A stretch of DNA of 64,000 nt, from NCBI GenBank assembly GCA_012064415.1, contig SSNU01000211.1:1-64000 (forward strand). Direction: 5' to 3'. The position numbers and the translations under genes are program-made. Within the stretch, counting starts at the first letter, position 1; each line of letters starts with the position of its first letter. The DNA comes from Gyrodactylus bullatarudis. Lineage: Eukaryota; Platyhelminthes; Monogenea; Gyrodactylidea; Gyrodactylidae. Of this stretch, positions 31,913-42,157 are shown piece after piece. The notes under the pieces were generated by a model, which saw only the letters and a list, made by a program, of their open reading frames with translations, was not told where the DNA came from and ran no database searches.

Positions 31913-33489
31913 ATATCAAAAATAACTCTAATTGGCGCTCTCAATTGTCTAGGTTAGAGAGAATTCATATTTGCTTGGTATTTTCTTGTTCGCTTTCGCT
32001 AACTGTGTACCGATTGGCGCCCTTAAGCCAGTTGGACTCATAGAGCTTCCATCAATTTTGAACATGATCTCTTTTAAAAAAATTAAATTATTTTAGCAAT
32101 GTCTATAACGAATATGAAAGATTACGTTATGATCATTAATGATTAGAATTTATCTTTACAAACAATATGGATCTGGTTTCTATTGACGTATTCCTTTAAT
32201 TAGAAAATTTACGAATCACTCAGATTCGATTTTGACTCAAGTTTAATCATCAATGAAGGTGAAAGCTCTGTGAAGTGACATGACTTGTGTGAGACGTGAA
32301 GTTTACTCTATATCAAATCATTTCAGCCTCGAATTTCATCAGGAAAATAGTATTCGAGTAATTGTAGGCCTATCAGAATAAAGCGATATTCTACCTATAA
32401 ATTCCCAAATTTCCAAAATAGATTTTACCATCAGATTCCTAGAACAAAAACACTAGTTCTGATTTATTTACTATTCAAATCATTTATCTATCATGTTTGG
32501 AGTGGGTTGTAGCAAAAACAATTACAATCCCCACCCAACGCTTTTTTTGAATGCATTGATGACACTATCTATTCACTTATGAAACCTCTCTTTACATTAT
32601 TTAGAGATAAAGGATTTACCATATTGTTCTATATACAACAAAATGGCATACTTAACGAAATGAGAGATACAGGATTTATCTCATGTATGCTTTGAAAAAA
32701 TTAAAAATTGGCAGAAGACCACTCAAAGAATCGCAGTAAATGTTGGATCCGAACATAAACTTTTTCAAGGTCATGAATGTAGTAGTTCATCGTCAAACTC
32801 TCTCACTTGTTATGACAAGCACATTACGTTTCTCAAACAATGAATAATCCCGGAATCCAATGTATGTTCACAACTAGATAGTAAAAAAGAAAATGAATAT
32901 TTAAATTTTTATTCTTATTCAGAAGAGCGGAAACTTTCTTCTTTACTAATCAAATAGGTAGATTCAATCCCCTCTTCTCAGATTTGAAATATTAACGATC
33001 CACGATTACACGTTGTGATAATGAAAAAAAATTATTCCATTTCGGAGGTTTTACTTTAGTTCTTCTTCAACTTCAATCCAAGTCTTGATCAGAAAATCTA
33101 TTTAGTTATAAAGGCTCATGGATTCGTATGCCTAAATTTCATCGTTGCTTATTGATGCTTCCCTGGCCTGATAATTTATTTCAAAAGAAGACATGATACT
33201 AAGGTTGCCAGTTATAAACCACGACAAACCTCTGAAGATTTTCTGATTAAAATAATTCAGTTTCGAATATTTCGAAAAAATAAGTCTCATGACCAGGAAA
33301 TGATATGGTTTGGAAAAAAAAGAAATATATAGTTTAACTCGCTTATGAAAATAGTAAGATAATTCTAAATAATATATATTTTTAATTTTTGAACAGGTTA
33401 TCATTGAAAAAAAAGTTAGTTTTATCAAGAATAAATGCCAATATTTGCATATATTTTGTAGCCAATCCATCTTGAAAGTCTCATATGTG
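31913..33489. other. AT-rich interval without recognised genes
   Basis: Apart from PLE tail sequence in the first 100 bases I recognise nothing. The open frame at 33132-33480 is an unrelated extension of the PLE fragment to the right. Confidence 0.4.
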
Positions 33490-33995
33490 TTTAAATAAGA
33501 ATGGGACATCCCATTAGAGTGGATTCTAATTTCTTTAGATAGAATATCAAAAGTACTAATATTATTTTTAAAAATAACTTTGAAGTTGAATTTTTTGTAA
33601 ATATTAACTAATTTTAAGTTAAGAGGGATATGTTCAAGGAATATCACTTTTTTCGTATTAATGTCTTGATTTTTTATATTTTTAGAAGAATAAAATTCAT
33701 TAAAAATTTGATCCCTTAAATGATTAAACATTTTAATAGGGTAACCATTTTTATTGAAAATACATTTTAGTTTCTCAAGTTCAACACCCCATAGATTTGG
33801 ATCAGTGAGACGAAGAGTTCTCAAGATTTCACCACGAACTACATTCTATTTATATTGAATAAACATTTTACTCCCAAAATTTAGCATAATATTGTTATTA
33901 CATGTTTTTCTTAAGATAGATTTCTTAATAGAATAATTTTTCAAAGATAAACTTAGATCGAAATACTTAATGTTATTATTAGAACGTTCCTTAAA
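33490..33995 (-). pseudogene. PLE RT thumb to linker fragment
   Basis: Minus-strand order: NNNIKYFDLSLSL and SIKKSILRKTCNNNIMLNFGS (the block after YVDD, where PLEs read F-L-D and R-K-P-T-F-T-G), a stop, EILRTLRLTDPNLWGVELEKLKCIFNKNGYP (thumb), then TKKVIFLEHIPLNLK and NIYKKFNFKVIFKNN (linker before GIY-YIG). The endonuclease is missing. A MULE fragment joins directly at about 34000. Confidence 0.7.
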
Positions 33996-34367
33996 AGAAA
34001 TTTCAAGACTCTTATCCAAGTTCTCCAAGAAAAATGTCCATGTCTTTTCGGATTCTGTTGGGACAATTGCGACGGCAATTATGTACGTGTTGTTATTGCC
34101 ATCTAGACCCGTTGCGATCAATAGCGTTTACTTATGCTTTCCTGATAAATGGCACCCATCTACGGCAATAATTGGCAAAGCCAAATTGAACGCTTTAGCT
34201 GAAATACTTAGGCATAGCAAGGCTGATTCTAACTCGTTTCCATTCTTGATCAGGTCTGTTGTGGTACCGGGATTATTCTGTTTTGTCGAATCCAGAAACG
34301 ATTCCAACTTCGCGAAAGAATTAAGGAAATCATTTTGATTGATTTGAAACCAAATGTTTTTTTTCAA
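33996..34367 (-). pseudogene. MULE (Mutator-like) transposase fragment
   Basis: Minus strand: KAFNLALPIIAVDGCHLSGKHK, one stop, LLIATGLDGNNNTYIIAVAIVP, then SEKTWTFFLENLDKSL. This is the first half of the MULE catalytic domain: the V-D-G-x-H-L aspartate block, the A-x-x-x-D-G-N block and the W-x-F-F-L-x-x-L block. The second half and terminal repeats are not here; the frame runs into PLE sequence. Confidence 0.8.
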
Positions 34368-34676
34368 TCTAAAGTCAGAAAGTCTAGCTCTTATTGGCTG
34401 TCAAGTGGTGCGGAGGTATAGGTTTTTAGGGGTTTTGGTTGCTATAAGGTTCGATTGAAGATTATTTATGTAGAGAATCGTAGCCTCATAGGGATTGCTA
34501 ATACCTTAGCTACACATTTTCAAGACAAAAACTAAACAAACTTACATCAAGGAAGAGATTTGAAAAAAAATGAAAAATAACATAGGGATTGTTTTTACCT
34601 TGACAACACGTTATCAAGACAGAAACTAAGCACACATACATCATAATAGAGATTTTAAAAAAATTGAGAAATTTCA

Positions 34677-34996
34677 TGGCATTTTTCAAAAATATTCCGG
34701 TGTGTCCCGGCATTTTTCGAAAATATTCCGGTGTGTCCCGGCATTTTTCAAAAAAGTCATGGCATTTTTCAAAAGTGTCAGAAACTCATGGCATTTTTCA
34801 AAAAAAGGGGTGTGTCCCACCATTTTTTAAAAAAAGGGGTGTGTCCCAGCATTTTTCAAAAAAGTCATGGCATTTTTCAAAAGTGTCAGAAACTCATGGC
34901 ATTTTTAAAAAAAAGGGGTGTGTCCCACCATTTTTTAAAAAAAGGGGTGTGTCCCAGCATTTTTCAAAAAAGTCATGGCATTTTTCAAAATACCCC
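34677..34996. repeat. Minisatellite with 108-bp higher-order period
   Basis: Variants of a roughly 20-25 bp word (CATGGCATTTTTCAAAA, GGGGTGTGTCCCAGCATTTTT) alternate. A composite unit repeats exactly every 108 bp: the GTCAT word falls at 34756, 34864 and 34972. Because 108 is a multiple of three, two plus-strand frames stay open for about 100 codons. I regard these as a by-product, not genes. Confidence 0.85.
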
Positions 34997-35034
34997 TACC
35001 AACCACTTTCATTTGCCTAGATAACCCTTTATAA

Positions 35035-35350
35035 TAAAATTTATTAAAACTTAAGTTAACAAAGGGATTCTCATTCATTCAAAGGTCTGAAATTTTCGAG
35101 TTTAATATCATGAAAATATAAAAATTGTAAAGAGGTTTTGATGAACTTGTCCTACCACTGAAGAAGACGTGTGAAGCCTATCTCCTTCGAAACGTTTGGA
35201 GTGGCCAGAATGGATGAGAATCCCTTTATTGACCCAAGTTTTAATAAATTTTTAAATAAAACGCTTCAAACGTTTTCTTCAGTGGTTGGACAAGTTCATC
35301 AAAAAATCTTTACAATTTATATATTTTCATGGCAGTAACGATAATTTTAA
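35035..35350. pseudogene. PLE terminal fragments, mosaic
   Basis: Contains the 5' marker region, a plus-strand terminal motif, a truncated minus-strand terminal motif (35268-35295) and a few bases of endonuclease coding (SNDNFNGNVG) near 35335. Probably products of template jumping. Confidence 0.6.
35150..35208 (+). ncRNA. Hammerhead-like PLE terminal motif
   Basis: ACCACTGAAGAAGACGTGTG, then CTCCTTCGAAACGTTTGGAG. Core boxes CTGAAGA and GAAAC are intact, CCA/TGG can form stem I and GAAG/CTTC an offset stem II. Confidence 0.5.
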
Positions 35351-35830
35351 TGGAAATGTTGGAAAATTCAATCTCCTAGAGAGTGTACTTTTAAGAAAGA
35401 GTATAAAGATCTTTACCTTCCCCCCGTAATTATTATTTATCTCTTATAAATTATGATTCATAATTTCTTGACTTTTAGGCAATCATAAAACCTTTAAATT
35501 AAAAGGTTTCTTGATAATTCTTGTTGATATATCCTCTAAATTTTCTAATCTTATATGGCGCAAGATTAAATTCTTTGTGTTTCAATTCTGAGAAAGTTTA
35601 GTTGTTTTCTAGTTAAAATCATTGAATTTCATAAAATTCGAATCAGAATTCAAAATGTTGATTCTTTTCCAACCTCCAGCCAAAGAACTGAAAATAAATT
35701 ACACAATATAATGTTCATAAAATCTTTCATAAGGTCACTACATTATTATTATGCTGATTATTTTCAATTCAAAAATTTGAATTTTGGTCAGAGTTCTATA
35801 GACTTGAAATTAGATGAGTAAAAAGGGTTG

Positions 35831-35893
35831 ATGCCAGTTATAAGAATAGAGCGCTTTTATTTCGTGGCTTACTCATCAGCTTTTACACGCCAG
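35831..35893 (-). ncRNA. PLE-terminal hammerhead, inverted 5' copy
   Basis: Minus strand: GTAAAAG, CTGATGAG, TAAGCCACGAAATAAAAGCG, CTTATAAC. Core intact. Same ribozyme as 37862-37930 with a few changes. Confidence 0.75.
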
Positions 35894-36015
35894 ATTTATA
35901 TAAAGAAAATTGTGTACAAAATCTTGGTTTTAGCTCTCTTTGGTTGTTCTCTGGTGCGTGTGTATAATAATTAAAAGCGCTCTATTCTTATAACTGGCAT
36001 CAACCCTTTTCACTC

Positions 36016-36345
36016 ATGGAATTATCTGTAGCTCAACTAAAAACAGAGATCAAAGAGTTTCTCTCTCGAAATGAATTTATTGACGAGCAAATTATCATCA
36101 TCAATAAAAAGGTCGATGCATATTTTGAATGGAATGGAAAGTATATCAAAAATCTTAAGCTTCAAAAGTTTTATATTGAATGCCAGGAGAAATCTTCATA
36201 TCCCATGAATTTATGGAAAAAGGTAGCAAACTCGAACTGTGGAACTTCTATTGAAGTAGCTTCATCAATTATTAATCAATGGATAGAAAATTGCTCAGCT
36301 CAAGCCCTATCAGCCATACACAAAAATGCTCTCTTTGGACGTTGA
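36016..36345 (+). pseudogene. PLE N-terminal region
   Basis: 109 residues starting MELSVAQLKTEIKEFLSRNE, a charged, probably helical segment without a recognised domain. The first 22 residues or so recur after the 3' ribozyme, which supports this as the true element start. The frame ends near a junction with RT palm sequence (SLDVESLFTN); the RT fingers, some 200-300 residues in full elements, are missing. Confidence 0.75.
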
Positions 36346-36953
36346 ATCACTTTTCACGAATATTTCTCTGGGAGAAACAGTCGAATATATCATTGAAAGA
36401 ACCAAACAAGTCGTTCCAAAATTTCCACTACGAAGTACAACATTGAGAAGACTGATAAACCTATGTTGCAAAAATGTAGTTTTTTTCATTCAATGATAAT
36501 CTATACGTACAAAAAGATGGAGTAGCAATGGGATCACCACTCGGCCCATTATTAGCGGAAGCTTTCATGGACAAGATGGAAACCCAAAATCTAAAACAAA
36601 CAATTCAAAACACTAAGCACTATATTAGATATGTGGATGACACCTTTCTTCTGATCAAAGACACAGAAGACCAGGAAGAGATCTTCAATTTGTTTAATAA
36701 GGCCCATCCAAATCTTAAATTCACTATAGAAAATGAATCTAACCAGACACTACCTTTTCTAGAAGTACAACTAGAAAGAAACCATGAAGGAAAACTTAAG
36801 AGAAGAATTTTTAGAAAATCATCTTTCACAGGCAAACTTTTAAATTATTATTCATTTTCTCCAAAAGAAACTAAAAGTGGTTTGATAATTTCACTATTCA
36901 AAAGACTAAAATCGTTTCGGAAGAATTGTGGGAAGAGGAAAAAGAAAAACTGA
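36330..36953 (+). pseudogene. PLE reverse transcriptase palm, frameshifted
   Basis: MLSLDVESLFTNISLGETVEYII carries catalytic motif A (the D in SLDV). One frame change near 36485 is followed by DNLYVQKDGVAMGSPLGPLLAEAFM and HYIRYVDDTFLLIKD, the YVDD active site, then TLPFLEVQLERN and RRIFRKSSFTGKLLNYYSFSP. The palm is therefore complete, but the frame is broken at least twice and the fingers are deleted. RNA-directed DNA synthesis is the family role. Confidence 0.88.
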
Positions 36954-37619
36954 CCAAAATCTTCGAGGAGAACAATTATCCAAGGATATTCATCACAAAG
37001 ACTCTAGAAAAATGTGTAGAAACGGTCGAGATCGAACAAAACAGAGAACAAGAAGAAGAAAAGGCCAAAACGTGTTTGTATCTACCATTTAAGGGAGACC
37101 AAAAATGCCAAATATACAAGAAAAAGACTCCAAGAAGTTTTCAAATTCACTTTTCCGAACGAAGAAGCGAAAATATTCTTCAAAACCAACAAAATATTCC
37201 CTAATCAGTTAAAAGACGAATTAGACCCACTGAAACAAACTCATGTTGTCTACAAATTCAGATGTTTCTGTCAAGCTGAATATATCGGACACACTTATAG
37301 GAGACTAGAAGAGAGAATCAACGAACATCTCTATACAGGGACAACAGCCATAAGGGAACATACGAGAACCTGTCCAGAAAAAGTTTCCCCATTAAACTTT
37401 GAAATTATTTACAAACAACCAGGGAAAAACGTGGCAGCTCTCAAAACCGCTGAAGCATTATACATAGAGAAACAAAAGCCAAATGTATGTATCCAAAAGA
37501 AATTCGTGAAACCACTGGTTCTACCAAGACCAACACTGGTATCAACCATAAGAAAAAGAAACAGATCAGATGATGACATAGGACAAAATAAGATCACCAA
37601 ATATTTTTCACAGATGTAA
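36926..37619 (+). pseudogene. PLE thumb, linker and GIY-YIG endonuclease
   Basis: A thumb-like segment (EKLTKIFEENNYPRIFI), an acidic linker, KTCLYLPFKGD, then after a frame change LKRVFKFTFP and THVVYKFRCFCQAEYIGHTYRRLEERINEH (Cys-x-Cys plus YIG core), TRTCPEKVSPLNFEIIYKQPGKN, and the tail KRNRSDDDIGQNKITKYFSQM ending at 37619. The endonuclease itself (from about 37210) is in one open frame. Family role: target nicking for priming. Confidence 0.88.
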
Positions 37620-37861
37620 CCATTATATTCATACCTCATATTTTCACATTACTTTCTGCTTTCAATTACAGTAACACTACCCACCCCTTTGTACATAATT
37701 TCTATTGTTATTACTATTAGTCATATTACAGAGGGATAGATAGGGATAGATATCACTCTTACACCCCAAAGAGTCTATGTTATTTATTATACACACGCAC
37801 CAGAGAACAACCAATGAGAGCTAAAACCAAGATTTTGTACACAATTTTCTTTATATAAATC
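37620..37861 (+). other. PLE 3' untranslated region
   Basis: Non-coding, includes ACACACGCACCAGAGAACAACC, whose inverse is at 35940-35965 in the inverted 5' copy. Confidence 0.6.
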
Positions 37862-37930
37862 TGGCATGTAAAAGCTGATGAGTATGCCACGAAATAAAAG
37901 CGCTCTATTCTTATAACTAGCATCAACCCT
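37862..37930 (+). ncRNA. PLE-terminal hammerhead ribozyme
   Basis: CTGATGAG at 37874, TATGCCAC, GAAATAAAAGCGCTCTATT, CTTATAAC. Stem I AAG/CTT plus flanking pairs, stem II closed by GT/AC, stem III ATA/TAT, cleavage triplet ATT. Loop ATGCC can pair with GGCAT at 37863. Core is intact. Confidence 0.8.
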
Positions 37931-38000
37931 TTTTACTCATGGAATTATCTGTAGCTCAACTAAAAACAGAGATCAAAGAGTTTCTCTCTCGAATTGAAAT

Positions 38001-38519
38001 TAGAACCTTTTTCTTTAAATTTATGAGAATACAGTTTCTCGATAGGATCCTGTGTAAAAATACATTGCGCAAAATAGATTTCAAACTAGTCATCAAATAA
38101 TGTCTTCAACTATAGAAAATTTTTTGATTTTTCACTTTTGATTCGATAACAGGCCTTTCAAGGAGGGCAGAGGGTTTAAATATTTTCATTACACTGGTCA
38201 CTGGTATATTGATTTGCATGGACGTGTATGGGACGCGAAAAGGCACCGAGGAGTAAAATATTTTACACTTTAGTCGTCCGAATTAATTACACTTTTCGTT
38301 ACACTTAAGGCAAAACATCTACAATATATAAATTATTTACACGTCTACCACACAAAATTTGTGTTCAACTTAAACAAGAACTCAATAATTTACATAGGCA
38401 AACAAAAAAACCGACTATTCACATTTAAATTCATGAAAATTAAATGTAAAAGGTTCCAATTTCAATCCCTTAAAAATTATTACTGATATGTTTTTTGTTT
38501 TATAATATAATTTATTGAA
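38001..38519. other. AT-rich interval without recognised genes
   Basis: No feature supported. Confidence 0.4.
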
Positions 38520-38640
38520 ACTTAAGTCAAAATAGGCATTATCATATATTATTGACTTAAGTGTTGGTAAATTCTATTATAAAACTAATTTTAGATCCTT
38601 TTTTACTGAATCTGAATGTTTTTTGATTGCGTGAAAGTGG
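38520..38640 (+). repeat. Solo PLE 5' end
   Basis: Ends with TAAAACTAATTTTAGATCC and TTTTTTACTGAATCTGAAT, the 5' marker of the 16365-18720 family. No coding follows. Confidence 0.55.
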
Positions 38641-39179
38641 GAAAAATATAAATTTGAAATTTATGTTGATAATTCCTTTTGATATAACGCTCTTAACTTT
38701 CTGATCTTCACTTGAGATTCAATGAGAGCATTATTCCTAGATTTAATAGATAATATACCTTGTAGTATTTCTTGCCCTTGTAGAAACTTCTGTGATCATT
38801 GATCAAAAAAGTTGACTCATATTTTTTTAAAGTTGCCTTGTGTAACCGTTTATTCGAAAAATTGTCTGGATTGGAATCTGTTCATTATAATTTTCATGAA
38901 TATTATGTAATAAATAAAAATATTCGAATTGAATTGAAACGCATTAAGAATTTAATCTTGCACAATATTAAAGACGAGAAAATTTAGGGTGTGATATCCC
39001 TCATAAGCAATCTAAGCACCTTTAGCTCAGCTTAAAACAAAATTCAAAGAACACTTGTACCAGTTTGAAATTGAAATTTCAGACTAGATGATAAAAGTTC
39101 GAAAACCAAGTACTTGTACTTGGACGCTTAAGTTTTTAGTAACCATAGACATAATGCTTCTATTGAACCAGATTGAACC

Positions 39180-39412
39180 AAAACGTTGAAGCCCTGGGTT
39201 CGAATCCTGGCTACGGTGTACTGACGAGTCCCAATAAGGACGAAACGCGTCTACATCTGCCACTGTGAGTTGAATATTATTTGACTCTCTTATGGAATTT
39301 ACACTTGCTTATCCGAATTTCTGACATCTAGGTGTGAGAAGACAAGTTAGAGTTCATATGGATATAGTAATTACCAGTGACCACACTTTGCTAGTAGGTT
39401 AATTGCCTAAAG
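39180..39412 (+). mobile_element. tRNA-hammerhead element copy G, ribozyme intact
   Basis: The 5' part of the tRNA-like head is replaced by flanking sequence, but the B box GGTTCGAATCC (39198-39208) remains. The hammerhead 39209-39263 is followed by the family tail, truncated before the terminus. Confidence 0.85.
39209..39263 (+). ncRNA. Hammerhead ribozyme (Schistosoma type), intact
   Basis: Stem I: TGGC/GCCA distal and GTGTA/TACAT proximal around an internal loop. Core CTGACGAG. Stem II: GTCC/GGAC with loop CAATAA. GAAAC, minimal stem III ACGCGT, cleavage after GTC. All conserved core positions are present. The very short stem III suggests action as a dimer, as proposed for Schistosoma and retrozyme hammerheads. 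Confidence 0.85.
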
Positions 39413-40419
39413 ATCACAAAGGTTGTTATAAATATTTAGCTAGTGTAATAGCCTGATGAGAAAATATTCAATATTAGCTTTTTCACTTAATATTCACTCG
39501 TATTCAAAATATTTTCATAAAATCAGAAAACTCTGAAGGGTCACACAACTTTTTTCAGAAGCATTTATGCAAAATGTATATGAATAAAAATATGATATAG
39601 TAATGAATCATTACTAATGATAATAGAGACTGCATTCCTAAGTAAGATTTTCCTAATATTATAATATTCTACACAATAAAAAAGCATATATATTGAGTAA
39701 GTTTCTATAACTTCACAAATTAAGATCAGAAGAATAATTGCAAAAAGTAAATTAATTTGCCATTTTCACTGAATTTTTCCTGGTTTTCACTGGAATAGAT
39801 AACTCACTTGATATATGATATCAATGAAAAAACCAGTGAACATGAGAAAAATTATATTCATTCCACATATATCTAGGGATTTCTTTTCACTCATCATCTT
39901 TCCATGTTTTCACTGTAACATACAAGTAGCAATCATTTTATTAAACTCGGTATCATATGATCTTCACCAAGTATGTATAATAATCAAGCCTCTTATCATT
40001 ATATATGTTGTGCCCCAAGTAAGAAGTTGTCCCAGAAGTTGTAGGAAGAAAATTTCTTCTTCTTACTTGGGCTGCACCAAGTAGGAAGATTTATTTTGGT
40101 CTATGCTTCATTGACTTTTAGCATACATTAAATTTTATCACACACACACCCATGTATTTACAACCATCAGGCATTCCCCTGTGTTCTTCCCAATAATATT
40201 TTTCTTCATTTATAAACATGTATTTTGTTTCTACTCTTTTCATAGGTATTACCTACCCCCTCTCATAAAGGGGACAGTCTCAAAAAACCATATTCAGCGC
40301 TTGAATGATATCTTAATTATCCTTAAAAATTTTAGTTTTTAGGCACAAGAACTCGATGTAAAACTTCAAACAACTACTTGCTTTTTCGAGTGTTTTTAAG
40401 TTTTTGGCTTTTTGAACTT

Positions 40420-40870
40420 TAAAAATAGGAAGATTTTCGAAAATTGCATTTGAAGCTGTCACAACCCGTCTTACAATTGCATAGGATGAAGCCTTGACCG
40501 CCAGACCTCGACAGAATGTTGCTAGCTGTTCTAACACTGATATTGGAGTTAAAGCCATTATTTTCGATAGGATTCGTTGGTTTAATTTTGTTTTTGGATG
40601 GGGTTCCTCCCTTTATTTCACCAACTTCAATACTGACTTCCAAATTTTTCTGCAATCACCACTTCAACCAAGTTCTTGTCGTCAGTTTTTCCTCTATCAA
40701 TTTCAGGAATAGGAAGAATAACAGAGTCATTCAGGGTAATTTCTGGAAGTTTTTGATAATTCAGCATCTTCTTGGTATTTTCTTCCATTGACTCTCGACA
40801 AAACTTTCGTAAATCCGATAAAGCATCTATTCGAAAATCTGAAGGAAGATAATTAGAATTTTTTTTGTGA
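40420..40870 (-). pseudogene. KRBA2/Ginger-type protein, C-terminal region
   Basis: Minus strand, broken. A region like IEEKLTTRTWLK corresponds to the conserved I-D-R-G-x-x-D block after the core, then ISVRTASNILSRSGGQGFILCNCKTGCDSFKCN, the Cys-rich C-terminal motif of this family. Frames change at least twice. Confidence 0.75.
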
Positions 40871-40903
40871 CTTTTTTATTTATAAAAATGTTAATTCAAC
40901 TTA

Positions 40904-41690
40904 CTATTCATCAAAAATAAAGTTTGTGAAATCGTCGTTAATGGAATCGATTTTTCCAAAATTTTTGTCTTGACCAAAAACTGCTTTATAGGGACTCATT
41001 TCGATTCTCCGGTGATATCGCTGGTTTTTTATTCTTTGAATTTCACCTAAGCTTTTGACCCACGAAAAGCTGTCATTAACGGCCATCCATTTGCGAACCA
41101 TGTCTTCAATATCTCTGTTTGCTCTCTCAACTGACCCTTGACTCTGACTATGACGAGGTTTACCATTCATAATCTTCATGGGAGAGTATTCTTCTGCTAA
41201 TTTGTTCATTCTAAATTCAATATTAACGAATTCTCTGCCATTGTCAGACTGTAATATTTTGGGTGGTCCAAAGTCATTCAAAATCATCCTGATTTTATCA
41301 CAAACCTCTGTAGCTGTTTTGGTCTTTAATGGTCTTAAAAGGACAAATTTGGTTAGATGATCTTGGTAAACCATTAAAAATTTATATTCACCGTCCGGAG
41401 CACTTTGATAATCAATCAAGTCTACCTGAGCCCTTGAGTTGAAATCATTGGTTACAATCGGCTAAACGACAATGCCTTTCTTCTTAGTTGATCTGTTTTT
41501 GACACATATAGGACATAACAAATTGATTTGAATTCTAGTAATATCCTTGTAATGTTTATCGATTTCAAATTTAGTCTGCTTCTCGCCAGCATGCAGCATA
41601 AACGTTTCTCATTGTCTCCTTCAATTTTTGAATAAATCCATTCGATTTCATCTAATTCCATCACACCCTTCGACGCTTTGATCTTGCTTA
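40904..41690 (-). pseudogene. KRBA2/Ginger-type integrase, core domain
   Basis: Minus strand. Upstream, a zinc-finger-like stretch with LCPICVKNRSTKKKGIVV, an in-frame stop where relatives have lysine, then TNDFNSRAQVDLIDYQSAPDGEYKFLMVYQDHLTKF (first D), ILQSDNGREFVN (second D), GKPRHSQSQGSVERANRDIEDM (E), and RRIEMSPYKAVFGQ. This is the rve-type D-D-E core with the wording typical of KRAB-A domain-containing protein 2-like integrases in arthropods. The core (171 residues) is open; the upstream part is broken. Catalyses DNA cutting and joining in the family. Confidence 0.88.
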
Positions 41691-42157
41691 TTGTACCAGA
41701 TTTAGTCTCATAGGACCATGAAAACTTTTTATTTTATCAATAATACTTGAATATTCTTCTGAATGATAGCAGAATTATGCGAGTTACTGATTTGAAGATG
41801 GTTGTAAAATTGTGCCTTGGCATCTGTCATTTAAGATTTTGATTTCAATTTTTGAAATTGTAAGATTTTAATACTTGAGTTAGGTAATAGGGAGGAGAGG
41901 AGGCATGAAACTGAGATGCCTGCAATCACGCGTCAATCAAGTATGATAAAGAAGGGGTAGGTGGAAGGGATATATTATTGGGAAGAACACAGGGGAAGGC
42001 CTAAGGGTTGTAAATACATGGGTGTGTGTGTGATAAAATTTAATGTATGCTAAAGTTCAATAAGGCATAGACCAAAATAAATCTACCTACTTGGTGCAGC
42101 CCAAGTAAGAAGAAGAAATTTTCTTCCTACTTGGGGCAATTTCTTACTTGGGACAAC

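Larger units (their letters stand above)
35820..38000 (+). mobile_element. Penelope-like element with inverted 5' and direct 3' terminal copies
   Basis: The 5' side (35820-35965) is an inverted copy of the element's own 3' end, with a minus-strand hammerhead. Coding runs 36016-37618. The 3' side has a plus-strand hammerhead (37862-37930) that runs straight into a second copy of the element's 5' start (ACTCATGGAATTATCTGTAG at 36015 and 37937), which breaks off at about 37995. So the ribozyme sits on a tail-to-head joint, as expected for PLE pseudo-LTRs. Confidence 0.85.
38882..39415 (+). repeat. Left arm of an 8.9-kb inverted repeat
   Basis: 38882-39171 is almost identical to the complement of 47483-47770; the next part is a plus-strand tRNA-hammerhead element (copy G) matching copy H in inverse. 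Total arm about 530 bp. The ORF at 38799-38987 has no known motif. Confidence 0.8.
40006..42157 (-). mobile_element. Ginger-like DNA transposon (KRBA2-type integrase)
   Basis: Terminal inverted repeats of about 190 bp: left 40006-40195, right 41978-42157, both containing AGGAAGAAAATTTCTTCTTC, GGGCTGCACCAAGTAGG and TATTACACACAC-type words in inverse. One integrase-type gene lies on the minus strand between them. Ginger elements combine a retroelement-type integrase with terminal inverted repeats. A direct copy of the left-end word ATATGTTGTGCCCC occurs just outside the right end (42181). Confidence 0.8.

Noticed and set aside
33132..33480. Extension of the minus-strand PLE ORF as a novel domain
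   Set aside because: Sequence past the linker does not match any PLE part and looks like random AT-rich read-through.
34664..35024. Two overlapping 97-118 residue proteins
   Set aside because: Both are translations of a minisatellite whose period is a multiple of three; composition is driven by the repeat.
38799..38987. Possible small gene in the inverted-repeat arm
   Set aside because: No known motif, AT-driven composition, and the frame is not conserved in the other arm.
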